NCBI GenBank assembly: GCA_013115135.1
Contig: JABANP010000148.1
Coordinates: forward strand, 1 to 64,000
Direction of reading: 5' to 3'
Length of the DNA: 64,000 bases
Source: Perkinsus olseni
Taxonomy: Eukaryota; Perkinsozoa; Perkinsida; Perkinsidae
Below are positions 24,312 to 35,513 of the stretch, one piece after another (the first letter of the stretch is position 1; every line of letters starts with the position of its first letter). Under the pieces are notes generated by a model. It did not search any database. It saw only the letters and a program-made list of their open reading frames with translations, and was not told the DNA's origin. A program made the translations under genes and the position numbers.

Positions 24312-24397
24312 ATGGTGGATTTTTGTGTCGGGGAGATCTGTGGATGACCTGGGAGGCGCGTCGAATATCCTCACTGGCGTTTGTCTTCCTGGGTATA

Positions 24398-24512
24398 CTC
24401 TTGAGCCACGTCGACATACTGGGTAACGCTGTTGAGGAAATGCAAGATTCGGCAAGATTCCTAGATTCTCAACATACCACCTACTTGTGACTAGCCCTCA
24501 AGGCACCTTGTC
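24398..24512 (-). pseudogene. Fragment of the DEAD-box helicase gene, intron included
   Basis: The reverse complement aligns with 19031-19145, from the end of helicase exon 8 (CTTGAGGGCTWGTCACAAGT) through the family E intron into exon 9 (CAGCGTTACCCAGTATGT). It reads VTQYVDVAQEY in the exon 9 frame, then diverges. The intron is present, so it was copied as DNA and not from spliced mRNA. It lies just beyond the stop of the J-domain gene, on the other strand. Confidence 0.85.
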
Positions 24513-25289
24513 GCGAGCATGGAAACAAATATTTTCGAAGCACTTATAATTGTCTCGAAAGGTTTGCGCCAACTTTGTCCTTCTACTTTTGGACGACGCC
24601 CGTGAGCCCTAGTTCCAGTAGCGTCGGTGTGGTCGGTGTGAGAGAATTCACCATTCACATAGAGGTTCGTGTGCCTACGCGATCACGCGATCTCGGACGT
24701 GGCAAGATTAGAATGGGTTCATAGTGAGAGAGAAAAGTGAATTGAGTAGTCGAGAGGACGAGAGGTGGTTTGATGAAGCTAGTGCTCGCAAGGTTCCACC
24801 GAGTCGGTGGCACCGACGATGACCTCGCTCTGAGAGCAACATCCCTTGGGCCAAGGGCCTTGGCTTGGGCCTATTCAACAGGTTCAAGTGATCCCCCAGA
24901 GAGAGGTTTATCGGTGCTAGTCTAAGTCGTACTGTCGGCGTTGGTCTTCAAACTCACACGCGACACGGTTCGATTGTGTTATGTAGAGAGTGCTAAGTTA
25001 TGCTGAGTTGTCAAAAGGAAGTTATCGAATTCTCAGGCAGCGGGTGAAGGGGGAGTTGGAGAGCTGCCACCGCTCGCCGCTCGATTGCGTCAACAGATGA
25101 AGCCAGCGATAAACCCAGTAAGATCTCATCATCTTCTACGACTGCCAAATGACGCGAAGTAGCGGTAAAATAGAATCTGGTGGATAGGAGCATGTGGAAA
25201 TAAAGACAGCGGGAGCGGTCCTCGGCACGACCTCAAAAAACGGCGAAACACTTTATACCAAAATTGGCGTTTTTGTGTAATTCTGGCAG
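24513..25289. other. No gene recognised
   Basis: Scattered short frames and no recognisable motif. It may contain 5' exons or the promoter of the partial gene that follows. Confidence 0.5.
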
Positions 25290-25636
25290 ATCACCGGTGC
25301 TCCGGTCGCGGTCTCGCCAGTGGCAGAGGGATCTCTGAGTTACCGAAGGAGTGGTTCGAACGATCAGAAGGGGGCCTGGCAGCCTCCGCCTCCAATGCCA
25401 GATGGAAGAAAGTGGGAGCTCAGCGGAGCGAAGCGATTTATGTCTTACATTTTAGGCTCGCCGCTGTGGCGCCTCCTAACCTGGCAGTACACAGTGAGTA
25501 TTTTGTCGAGCTTCGTTCTGGGCATGATACGGTCGTTAGGGTCGTCACCGCCGCATCACGTCGGAGCGGTGAGGAGAGATCTCACGCCACCAGCGCGGCC
25601 ATACAGGCATTCGGACTTTGCGGATCAGCCGAGTAG
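25290..25636 (+). CDS. Two exons of an unrecognised gene
   Basis: Exon 25290-25411 (after an acceptor TTCTGGCAG) and exon 25456-25636 join in frame: GAWQPPPPMPDGRK / LAAVAPPNLAVHSEYFVE, ending ...AIQAFGLCGSAE and a stop. The 44-nt intron 25412-25455 is family G (AGCGGAGCGAAGCGATTTAT). The start lies upstream and was not found. The product is Pro-rich then mixed, with no family recognised. In-frame removal of a recurrent intron type is the main argument that it is a real gene. Confidence 0.5.
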
Positions 25637-26041
25637 GTTATCACCGACTAAAAACCGGCACGAATTCTTAATTGATTTTTGCTCGTGAAATTGGGCGGTG
25701 GTTCGGCGGTCAGTGGATGCAAGAATTCCTGGGATGAAGGGATCTGGGGTGACACCTACCTGAGGGTACGGTTGACAGTGTATTGCTATGCTAGCGCTAG
25801 GTACTCAGCTATACGAACCGTTTCTGTTAACACGTAGAGTACGATGCAGCAGTCGTGCGTCGTACTGTTATAAACGACGTTGTTATGCCCACTGCTTCGC
25901 CGGCGTTCATGATAGTGAGGCTGAGGCGATTTATTAGAATGCCTGAGAAGCGTGGTTATCGTCAAATGACCACTACCAAGTGATTGAGTCGCTCTTTAGG
26001 AAGTCTGACGCCCCCGCCGTACGTCGAGGCCGGCTGGTGAG

Positions 26042-26430
26042 TTACTTTGGGTTGTGCTGTGCGATAGTGCTATCTTCAGGATGAGGGAGATCGTTCCGCG
26101 AGGAAGAGCTCCTAGTGGACCGAGCTTGGCGCTCGCGGCTTTGAAGGGAAGAATCTTCAATGGATTTACCAGCAAGAAATGATGACATGTAGAATTGGAT
26201 TTTACCACCCCAGGATGTGCGTCCGTCATATTTATACTTTACGTATTGCGTTGTAGTTGAGGGGAAATGGATATCTGCCGATGCCAACCAAACAGGATCC
26301 GTATAAGGACGGACGAGAGGATAAAAAGATGACGATAAGAAATGAAGGGTGTGCTCTACTTTAGCGATGACACACCTGTGAGCAATCGTGAGTGGAGCAA
26401 TGTTCATACCTAGACGGTGCACCGAGGAGA
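26042..26430 (-). repeat. Dispersed repeat with coding-like segment
   Basis: The stretch reading RLGMNIAPLTIAHRCVIAKV and EHTLHFLSSSFYPLV on the minus strand recurs on the plus strand at about 37650-37800 and, more degenerate, on the minus strand near 21835-21950 (inside the J-domain gene's first intron). Three copies at unrelated sites suggest a mobile element. No element hallmark was identified. Confidence 0.6.
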
Positions 26431-27096
26431 ATGAGAATCGTAATGGAGCGAGTGACCCAGCCGCGAACGATGTATCGAACGACTCTTAGTGAAGAAGCGG
26501 GTTGCGGCACAACCGTTGTGCGTAGTGGTGGAAACCAAGAGGGAATAACGACGGAAGTTGAGACACGAGAGACGAGACTCTCTTCCGTCGGGTATACTAA
26601 GGTTCCAGGTTACTCATCTTGAAGTAGCACGGTGAGGGAATGAGGCCCATCCTGAGCATCGGGAGCATATATACGGCGAGCTGGTGGAGCATTGTACATC
26701 CTCATCTGACAACTTTAAGTCGACTTAGCTGAGTTCCAGAACTTGGTGATTGAGCACCTAAAATCGCAGATTGAAATCCGTCTGCTCGGAATCGGAATCG
26801 AGGCACATGGGCCTCTAGGATGCAACATAGCGTGATGTCTCGCTCGCCTGCTGTGCCGTCACATTTTCGAGCTGAGTTCAATTTCCCAGCTCCCAAGACT
26901 CCCTATGCCCGGGGTGACTGTAGAAGATCAGTTTAGTTCGTGGGAAACCAGTCCCTGGTGTGGATTGAGTATGCCTCCCGAGTAGTGGCGTCGCCACTAC
27001 TCGGGCTGCCCGCCCATCCCCGCTGTGGTGATGATCGCCGATAATCGCCACATGGACAAGCTTCCATCTCATTCTGTCAGACCAGACTTCATTTAA

Positions 27097-27763
27097 ATGC
27101 CTAACAAACAGATCACCATCGCTGGCGTCCTGGCGGTCTTATACTGCCCACTCGTTAGCTTTGCCATCGGCACAGTGAAGCCTGATGATGTGAGTTACGG
27201 GGCGTATCGCAGACGGCCCCTGGGGATCTGAGCGTCGATGTCTTGTCATTCGACCGAGCTAGGCTGGGCGCTCCTTTCCTCAGGGCTTCCCTCCTCTGAA
27301 AAGTGCGAACGATGAATTTTGTCTTTTCGACAACGGCAAAAATGGAGACCACAGGGAAGCAGTGAGGATAAGCCTGGAGGACAACGACCTGACGACTGAC
27401 TACATCGCATGCCCGGAGACTCGTCACTGTAAAAGATTCCAAGCCGATTTGTAAGGCAATAGAAATGAGGAGAATCTTATTTTTTATAACAGTTACAACG
27501 GAGCTCTACTTGGTTACTATCCGTCGACCCACGCGGTGGGCCAGTGGCGTCACTGGGATGATCCTGAGTATGTGGAATACGAGGGAAGCGATCACATCGC
27601 CGATCCACTCGAGTCGGATCTCTTCGTGACACCTCCTGAAGAGGGAACTGCAGATCCGAGAGACTTTTGTTTGAGCGTTCGAGAAGCATTGATAGATAAA
27701 TATGCCACGTTCAGGGGGATGTGCTCGGTCTATCGTGAGGTGACTAAGATCACCCAGCTATAA
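27097..27763 (+). CDS. Small secreted protein family, member 1
   Basis: Three exons: 27097-27189 (signal peptide ITIAGVLAVLYCPLVSFAIG, then TVKPDD), 27284-27450 (GFPPLKSANDEFCLFDNG ... YIACPETRHCKRFQADF) and 27493-27763 (YNGALLGYYPSTHAVGQW ... DHIADPLESDLF ... FCLSVREALIDKYATFRGMC). About 177 residues, exported, with paired cysteines. Exon phases are identical in members 3 and 4 (0 after KPDD, 2 after the exon 2 end), so this is one gene structure duplicated in tandem. The start context TTCATTTAAATG recurs in the other members. No known domain; a lineage-specific secreted or effector-like family is the best description. Confidence 0.75.
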
Positions 27764-27789
27764 GTTCTGAGAGGTACCTAGTTTGGACC

Positions 27790-28560
27790 GTTTAACCATA
27801 AGTCCATGTGAACCTTTGTCGTTGTTCGTCGATGTTACTCGGTCGTTGTGTCAATCAGTTATGACGCGTACGTGTCTTTCAAGTACAACGCGGGTTTCTG
27901 CCCACTCTGGCTCTTGCCGATATCGCCCAATTCCGCCATTTGCTGCGTCACGCATGCGGCATGACGCGTCAAGCCCGGCTCTCTGTAGCAATTGATACGC
28001 AGTGTGATCAGGTGGTTTGTGGCGAACCACTGTCAAGTCAAGACGCGTGATGACGCGCCTTTAGATGGCCTATCGGAGATTATCTTAGATAGGTCATCTA
28101 TTAGATGACATCTGATTAGACCCATGCTGATACGGTATCAGTGATGCCGATAGCGTATAAGTCCAAATGAATTCACTGCCACGACATCGGACATTCTGCT
28201 TCCAGTCTGAAACGCTGGTGCATCCTATGCACAGATTCCATGAGTTGCATGACATCCTGAGCAAAATTCCCGGCCCGCCCGCTGCTCGCAGGGCACTCCT
28301 CTGAGGGCAGCGGCCGGGTGGCTCAATTTCTCGATTCCCCGCTGTCAAATACAGTACCGGGTTGTAATACAACCGTTGTAGCAAGTCTGCTGTCTGGTCA
28401 GATTTCAATTTCCGGGGTGGTCGGTTCTGGTGATGATCGTGTCGCTCGCCTTGGGTCTGTTGCCGCTTTCGAGCACAGTTTGAATTCCGGGCAAACTCCG
28501 GGCTCGCAATCTGTGCTCCAGATCCTGGAGTTGTCTAACGTGCTGGAGCCCTCTCTCAAT
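27790..28560. repeat. Hairpin-rich intergenic block
   Basis: Consecutive small inverted repeats, for example GCGTCA-cgcatgcggca-TGACGC, CTGATAC-g-GTATCAG, GGTTGT-aat-ACAACC and CGGTTGTAATACAACCG. No gene is recognised. Confidence 0.7.
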
Positions 28561-28618
28561 GCATGGCTGCTACGATAAGAAGATTCCGTGCTCTCCAGCT
28601 CGGTCAGACTTCAATCAA

Positions 28619-29126
28619 ATGTCTACCAAGAAAGTCATCATCCTCGCCGCAGCTGCCGCAGTGGCTACGTCGTCCATTGGGGGTGTCGACAACCCACCTG
28701 AGAATCTCGCCACCGGCACATCGAAGCCTGATGATGTGAGTTATGGGGCACGTATCGACTATAAGTTATCGTATGGCACGAATGATGCTCAACAAATCTT
28801 CCCTGCCGGCCTTGATACTATCATCACCCTGGCATCAGCCCACAGGGAGTCGGCACTCGGAACTCTTCTGCCTTCAGGCCTCCCTTCCACGTTTGAGGAC
28901 TTCCGAACATAAGGGGATCCCTCATCCCTCTTATCGCCTTTGGACCGGTGACGAATTTGACCCGTTTGATGATTTCCTTCGGGCGCGCCCTAGGAAGGAA
29001 AGCACGGCTCCGAAGACTTATTGGGAGAGAGTGGCAGAGGCTGCCGTCAACTACAAAAGGGAGACGGAAAGAATGGAACGTGAATATCTCAGATTGGCAC
29101 GGAATTCTCGTCACTTTGCGGACTAA
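28619..29126 (+). CDS. Small secreted protein family, member 2 (atypical)
   Basis: Exon 28619-28735 encodes a signal peptide (KKVIILAAAAAVATSSIGG) and ends TSKPDD at the family's GTGAGT donor. Exon 28878-29126 follows an acceptor at the expected place and joins in phase 0. It begins ASLPRLRTSEHKGIPHP, goes straight to the exon 3-like part (YRLWTGDEFDPFDDFLRARP) and ends RNSRHFAD. The Cys-rich exon 2 of the other members is missing or reduced to its first codons. This is either a diverged member that lost exon 2 or an incipient pseudogene. The frame is open throughout. Confidence 0.6.
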
Positions 29127-29129
29127 TAG

Positions 29130-30120
29130 TCCACGAAAACCCGCGTTGTTGTTCATAGCTGTTACATGGTTGTTGTGTGGGCGGCCCACAGTGGTCCAGT
29201 AACGATCATGAGGATGAGCTACTAGGGGAAAATCTTGAGTTGGAGCCGGGATGATATGAGGCTGGTCGACTAGCCGCCCCCTAGTACTCAAGCTTATTTA
29301 CGTCCGTCCATCTTGTACTATCATAACCCGTTCTATGATACGCTATTGAAAGCCCTGTCTGCATGAGCAATTCGCAGGGTTTACATTTGCCAAGGATACG
29401 TAACGTATCCAAGGTCGGATTTAGAGAGAAACGAGCCTAGCTTGCATGATGCAAGTTGCATCAAGCTCTGAGTTGAACGGAACGCAGACTGAGAATTACT
29501 GGAGGACATAATAGTTAGGAAAACAGAAGAAAGTGAGAGAGTGAGTAATGATGAAACGGTTTCTAGCGAAACGCTAGAAGACGAAACGCTTTGTGCACGC
29601 GTGCAGAACGAAGTATAATTGCCCTTCGCAATTCATTCGCATCTTGCTTGGAAGTCTCCTGGCGGGCGCAAGAATCATGAAGATCCGCTGAGCGGGTTCC
29701 GCTCAACCCCACACGATGAGCTAATAGACTATCAGTAATAGTTCTGAACGATCAGTAGGCTGATAATCAGCTGCCGACTCACTCTGTTCTTCTATTCACA
29801 CTAAGAAGGGCACAGCAACTCGTGTCCTCTACCTCAAATCAACACATCCGTTGAGGACTCCTGGGGAAGGAGATTACCTCGCTCGCCCGATTTGATGGTA
29901 CTCCCTCGAGCGGTATTCAATTCCCTTGTAACTGCGCAGGTGACGTTGCCATCTAGTCTGTCATTCCATAAACGGCTCGAGTCTCTGAGCCTCCTCGTCT
30001 CCTACACGATTGGCCACCTACGAAGAAATTCTTCAGATAGAGCGAGTAGCATCTCGTTACCTTAGTACTTCATCTTGCTAGGAGAGGGCGCCCAACCCAT
30101 CCGCTCGCGTAGGCTCTATT
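29130..30120. other. Intergenic, hairpin-rich, no gene
   Basis: Contains runs of hairpins around 29395-29760 (GGATACGT-a-ACGTATCC, CTTGCAT-gat-..., TCTAGCG-aaa-CGCTAGA, GCACGCGTGC, AGCGG-gtt-CCGCT). The last part is the promoter side of family member 3. Confidence 0.6.
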
Positions 30121-30123
30121 CAA

Positions 30124-31103
30124 ATGTCTTCCAAGCACATCATCACCATCGCTGGCGTCGTGACGATCCTATTCGTCCTACCTGCCAGTCTCGCCATTGG
30201 CGCAGTGAAGCCTGATGATGTAAGTCGAGCAGGAAGATTCGGTTAATCGTACTTGGAGTGGAATTCCTCTTCATGACGATCCTACATGAGTCGTGCAGTA
30301 TCTCGTTACAGGGGGTGTAGTTGTAGAACACGGAATGAGTAGATTGGGCTCACAGTGAACGAGATAGAGCAGATAAAGTGTTGAATCAACTACTCAGAGT
30401 AGTAGAGAGCATGGGCTGATAATGCGCAGCTAGCATAAGCACAGCTCGATTGTGCTATGTAGACAGAGCAATCGATCAATCTTCAGGACTTCCCACCGCT
30501 GCTCAACGCCGGCAACGACTCTTGCCTCTTCTTCAATGCAGACTTCAGAGCTGGCAGGAAAGCGCTCAGGGTATCTTACGCTGCAACCTTCAAGCTGCGG
30601 CTCAACTACATCACATGCCCGAAAACTCGTTCGCGAGATGCACTGCAAATGAACTTGTAAGGGGGCTGGACTTGAAAGCGGTCTGTTTGTGAGATCTTGC
30701 GCGACCTTTATTTTAAGTGACTGAAATCGCAATTTTGTCGAATCAAAACTAAATTATTAAATACCAATTTAGTCTGCTCTGGATTGGGTTAATTGAATTT
30801 TAGTGTCCGTTGTCTTCACGGTTTCATTCTGTCTTTAGTGACAACGGAACCTTGCGCTCCTACGTTCCCTCCGGACATGTCCTGTGGCATATCTTGTTGA
30901 AGAAACCTAACGGGAGGAAGACATACCGGGGCGAGAATCCCATCGAAGATCCATTTGTGCAAGATTTCGCCCGGACGTCTTTCCGCAGTGAGACGGGCGA
31001 CTTCAAAGAATTCTGTTTGTGGGTGGCCTATGAGTTGAAGAAGAGGTACGGGTCGTACGAGGATATCTGCGTTCATTTCCGCCAGTTGATCGACACGATC
31101 TAG
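30124..31103 (+). CDS. Small secreted protein family, member 3
   Basis: Three exons: 30124-30219 (signal peptide IITIAGVVTILFVLPASLAI, ending VKPDD), 30487-30656 (DFPPLLNAGNDSCLFFNADF ... YITCPKTRSRDALQMNF) and 30839-31103 (DNGTLRSYVPSGHVLWHILL ... ENPIEDPFVQDF ... FCLWVAYELKKRYGSYEDIC). Exon 2 is 170 nt, exactly as in member 4. The conserved pattern across members is FPP-N-C(L/F)F in exon 2, then (F)xNGxLxxYxPSxH, (E)DPxxxDF and (Y/F)xxxCxxFR in exon 3. About 177 residues, presumed secreted. Confidence 0.8.
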
Positions 31104-32175
31104 CTCTGAATTCAGCTCGAATTATGGCGTTTAGGAAAGGAATGATACTAGGGTTCGGACCATGAAGATGTTGGTTGTTGGTGTTTGTGGTTGCCATTTC
31201 CTTGCGTGCGCAGTACACCACCGGGGTTGTCGTCGCTGACTGTCCTCGTAGACAAGTTGTAACATTGCTGGGGCGAGGCCGCGGACAAGGAATACACTCA
31301 GTCGCAGCTGAGCGGATCTCCATCCCAATTCGATGCGTTACCTGAGAAACAGACCAGATGAAACAAAAGCTCCCTACAAAGCGACGATAGCCACTCTACC
31401 CAGACCAGATACCGTTCGATATCTCGCTCGCCTCCGCATGTTGTCCGATTTTCGAGCGGCCTCCAATTCCGTGCGACTGGGGGGGGAGGTCTGGTGATAT
31501 GCAAGGTCGGAGGTGACATGATGGTTGGCTTCACCCTGAGCCTGGGTCGGTTAACCGTCCGCTCTGATGCACGGCGAGACTGCTGCCGGCAGTACATGCG
31601 TGAAGCGCCCTTCCTTCCAATGCTTGAACGTTGGGAATTGACTCTAATGAAAGTTGAGAAAGAATTACGCGAAAAGGAAGCAACGAAAAGCCAAGGCGTG
31701 TTGAGGGTTGACGGGCCGATAGCCCACTAGAAGGACGACCATTCTCGAAACAGGGGCCATAGGGAATATGCTCCTCTCCATCGCTGCTGCCACGAAGCGA
31801 CATCATGCCGTGTATGATACACCGATGGTGTGTATACCTTCGTTCGTGTGAGGAGAAGTTGTACACAATTGAGTGTCTCACCCCTTGTGACTGTCTTCCT
31901 TGCTAGCCTACAGTAGCTTACGTATCACTGTTATTACTGTAGTTATAACCCAAGAACCACTGTAAACGACTCTTGTTGAGTTATCTAATCTAACAGTTCG
32001 TGCGCACCATAGCTCATTCGACCTCTGCACCAGCACCCCACCACTTCTACTAGACTGGCCCAATACCGTAACCGCCAACGCTCCTGCTTGAGTAGAGTAC
32101 TATTGGCCCAGCTGCGTTGATGAGCAGCTGTCTCGTTTTTCTCATCGCCATCGTCCCCACGCAGGCTTCATTCAA
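31104..32175. other. Intergenic, no gene recognised
   Basis: Frames on both strands are short and without motifs. The last 20 bases resemble the leader upstream of the other family members (TTCATTCAAATG). Confidence 0.55.
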
Positions 32176-32893
32176 ATGTTCATCAAACGTATAATCGTCA
32201 TCACCGCAGCTGCCTCGGTGGCGATGTCGTCCAACCCACACGACGGTAAGAAGCCTAATGATGTAAGTTACGTGGGGGACGGCCAAGGCAACCTAGTAGG
32301 AGTAGGGGCTGTTTCCTTTCTGTGCGTTCGTGTCGTATCGACGATCGAGGGGCCTCAGCCAGGCGGGAGCCCCCAGTGTTCCTCCAACCTCTCAGGGGTT
32401 TCCTCCACTGGAGAACGCGACGTCCGACTGCTGCTTCTTTTCCAATAAGAAGCTCACATACGACAGAAGATCGTTCAGAATAATCGTTGGGCCAGACTTC
32501 ACGCTACAGACCATGTACGTCGCCTGCCCAAGAACAAATAAGTGGGAGGCTTTTCAAGCGGACTTGTAGGCTCGCGCGGAGGAAAATAGATATTCCCAGA
32601 GACATGCTTTCAGTTTGAACCACGGAGCACTCAGTCGATTCTACCCCTCTGGTCACGCCCTGTGGCCTATCTTGTACAGGAAAGAGGCCGATTTTGAAGA
32701 GTATGATGAAGACGATCGCATGGAAGATCCGCTGGGAAGGGATTTTCGGGTGAAGTTTTCTACACGCGAGCCGAAGGATCCGACAGAAGTTTGCAAGAAG
32801 GTGATGGACAAGTTGGATAACAGATTCGGCACATATTTGGCAATGTGTGCTCATTTCCGTGACGCAATCATGGGCCGATACCGTCTACGTTGA
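32176..32893 (+). CDS. Small secreted protein family, member 4
   Basis: Exons 32176-32262 (signal peptide [15 protein letters not shown], ending KKPND), 32396-32565 ([18 protein letters not shown] ... [17 protein letters not shown]) and 32614-32893 ([20 protein letters not shown] ... [12 protein letters not shown] ... [15 protein letters not shown]). All splice phases match members 1 and 3. About 178 residues, two conserved exon 2 cysteines (in CCFF and VACP), presumed secreted. Confidence 0.8.
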
Positions 32894-33502
32894 CTTGCCT
32901 CGCCGAGATCGTGGATCTGGTAGTACCAGACTGGTACGTCCAGAAATCTCCCTTCAGAGCATCATTATATTAACTGGATCAGACCCAGCATGTTAATACA
33001 CGTTGTTATCGTACGTAGTAAATGAGTATTGCGTGCTACAGCGTCAATACAATCGGCCGAACCGAAACGAGATGCGATTTTCAATCGCGTCAATCCGGGC
33101 CTCCTTATTCCTCGTAACTGGTGGTGACACTGCCACTTGTCGTCAGTCACACTGTCGTGTGAGCCTCACGCGACTCGTCTCCTCCCGTTGGCCTTTCATT
33201 TGATGGGCTCGAGTCGAAAGGGAAAGACACCGTTACACTTGTTGTCAAACTAGTGCCAACGCAGAAGTGGCGTGTTTCAAGTGCCTCCCGAAGACCCAGC
33301 TATGTTTCACGTGCCTGCATCGCCTATCTACTTATTGTGGTTTGGTTCGCCCTACCAAGAACCTTACAAACTCCAACATTGCCCTCATGGTGGTTTGGAG
33401 TCGCCTGGCCGTATGGCGGCCGCGAGCGAGAGAGAGAGATGTTTTCCAACTTGCCGAGCATGCAGCTACAGCTTCCACCTAGTTACCGCTCTTTAGGCCC
33501 TC

Positions 33503-33535
33503 AATGTCTTCCCTAAAGTTTAGGGAAGACATTGA
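33503..33535. repeat. Near-perfect palindrome across a stop codon
   Basis: CAATGTCTTCCCTAAA, one base, TTTAGGGAAGACATTG. It overlaps the stop of family member 5 on the minus strand. Confidence 0.9.
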
Positions 33536-34527
33536 TGATGCCAAACTCGTCATCGTCTTGCACAGAGTCCCATCCGTGACGATGAGCCGCGTTGATAGTG
33601 TCGTTCGAGGCTCGGTAGAAGACCTCGCACGCGTCCTCAAAAGAGCCGAGCTCTTCCTCAACATAATCGAACACGGCCGAGCATAAGCCCCTCAGTTTAT
33701 TCGCTGCGACTCGCCTTCTTGGCGTTTGAGGGGCGGTTTCATCGCGTTCACGGAGAACAGCCGTAGGCCCCAGCTCCCTCGCCGACTTGTACAAGCTGAT
33801 TCTCTCGTTACGTACACGGGAGGGATGCAGCACTCTGAGTGGATCCATGCCCGCTCCCTGGGGTACACCGTTCGAAAAATCGTGCATCTTGCGGTCAAAG
33901 ACCTCCCCGCTGCCGTAAGAGAACCATGTGAGGACGGGGCTGTCTCCGTAACTAGAAAGGAAGCAGTCCCAATGCAACAGGGGAAGCTGTCAATTCCTAC
34001 GAAGTTTCGAAAGCTGCTCGTTCGCCAGCCTCGGAACAACGGATTCGAGATGTATGAATCACGGTGTCGTTAATGTAGATGTTCATAGCCTTTTGATCCC
34101 GTCTTCCTCCAGTCCTAAGTTAAACCGTTACTGTAAATGCAAAGGGTAGCGTTCCTTTCGACTTCGAAGCGTGAATGTCCATACTGTGGAGGATAGTCCT
34201 GAAAACTTCACAAGATGAAAATTTTCAAAATAGTAAGGAAAAAGAAAAAAAGGAAAAAAAGGAAGTTTTTCCGAAAAAAAGGAAAATCAGTAAAATCTAG
34301 AATCGTTTATGAACATATAAGAGCGAGTGAAATTCGAAAAGTTATCTGACGAACCCCGTGCAAGCCTCTTGCCCGGCCGACGGAGCGCAGGCATGAGATT
34401 CGCTCGAAGCCCTTACATCAGTAGGGTTGTGGCGGGTAATTGTGCCGCTAGCGGTAACGAACGGTGAGTTCGAGACAAACGTAACTGCAGCAGCTGACGC
34501 TCTGAGGGTGAAAGTCATGGGTGGCAT
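33513..34527 (-). pseudogene. Small secreted protein family, member 5, frame broken in exon 2
   Basis: Opposite in orientation to the other four members. Exon 1 34417-34527 encodes a signal-like N-terminus ending HNPTD at a GTAAGG donor. Exon 2 34001-34198 begins DYPPQYGHSRFEVERNATLC and ends RIRCSEAGERAAFE, but an in-frame stop (...SNGLT stop) separates these halves, which lie in different frames, and the exon is longer than the usual 170 nt. Exon 3 33513-33951 (YGDSPVLTWFSYGSG ... LGSFEDACEVFYRASND) has an open frame and a longer C-terminus. Either a small unrecognised intron sits in exon 2 or this is a pseudogene. Confidence 0.6.
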
Positions 34528-35106
34528 TGGGCTAGAGACGTTGAATGCTGCGTAGTCTACGCAGTTCTACGTAGTTCTCCGCAGCGCAGAACTACCAAGG
34601 GAGGATCCGATCCTCAGGATCGCTGCCGGTGCCGTCAACCCTCGAGTCACTCGAGGGTTTTTCGACTGCAGCAATATCTCGGGGGCGGGGGGCGTCGTAC
34701 ACCATCTCGAAGACCAGAGCTTTTATTGACGAGTAACGGGCTGGGCGCGACAGCGCAACATAGATCCCGTCGGACCGCAGTGTGACCTCTCGGGCCACAG
34801 CAAGGTGGCAAGAACTTTCATCCTAGACATCTTGATTCAAGATGTGGGTGAGTTGAGGAAGATGTCAGCGTCCTCGAGGTAGGGACCGTGACTACATAAC
34901 TCGACGCTGTGTCGGTCTCGAAAGCAATGACAAGTAGCTTCCGCTCAATGAGATCAAATAGAATATATTTTTCTACTAGGGGTCCGACTATTCAATACTC
35001 ACTTTAATAATCGATATCCACTAACGCCTCGGAGGCGTCGCCTCCGCATGCTAAATCGACTTTCGATAAATATTAGCGAAAAGCGACGAGAATAAATCAG
35101 CGCGCT

Positions 35107-35513
35107 TCAACGTCTGCGCGCATGTGCGGATTTGATCCTGTAGACTAAGTGAGGATGATCGAGCAATCTCAATTCCTCATAATGTGGAGAGTTCAAGTGA
35201 AGTCGTATCGGGCGTAGACATAATAAATGTTTTCCTCTGAGAGCATCAGTCACAGCACAGCGATGACCTCCCCGGTGCTTACGGGTGATTCTCTTGAACT
35301 TGGTTTTCTCATACAGCGCAATGGCCGTCGCTTTGGTTGTCTGCACGAGGAGGTACATGGCGACAACATCGCGTTTCTGGGTCGCGATCTGAGATCATCA
35401 AACGTCTTCTGGTAGCGGGAAGAGTAGCACCGCTGGAAACCTACGTATCCGAATGTACTGGTTATAAGAGCTTTACCGATCCCCTGCCCCTGCCATTTAG
35501 ACAGCACTTCAAC
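35107..35513 (-). CDS. GNAT-family N-acetyltransferase, partial model
   Basis: Two exons join in phase 0: 35445-35513 (VEVLSKWQGQGIGKALI ...) and 35107-35388 (IATQKRDVVAMYLLVQTTKA ... AIALYEKTKFKRI), ending ...SAHARRR and a stop. The first carries the acetyl-CoA pyrophosphate-binding motif of GNAT enzymes (xxQGQGIGKAL). The second has the motif B strand-helix (LxVxxxNxxAIxLYEKxxF; the usual Asn is replaced here). Earlier exons with the N-terminal half of the fold must lie above 35513 and were not resolved. The substrate is unknown. The intron is 56 nt. Confidence 0.7.
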
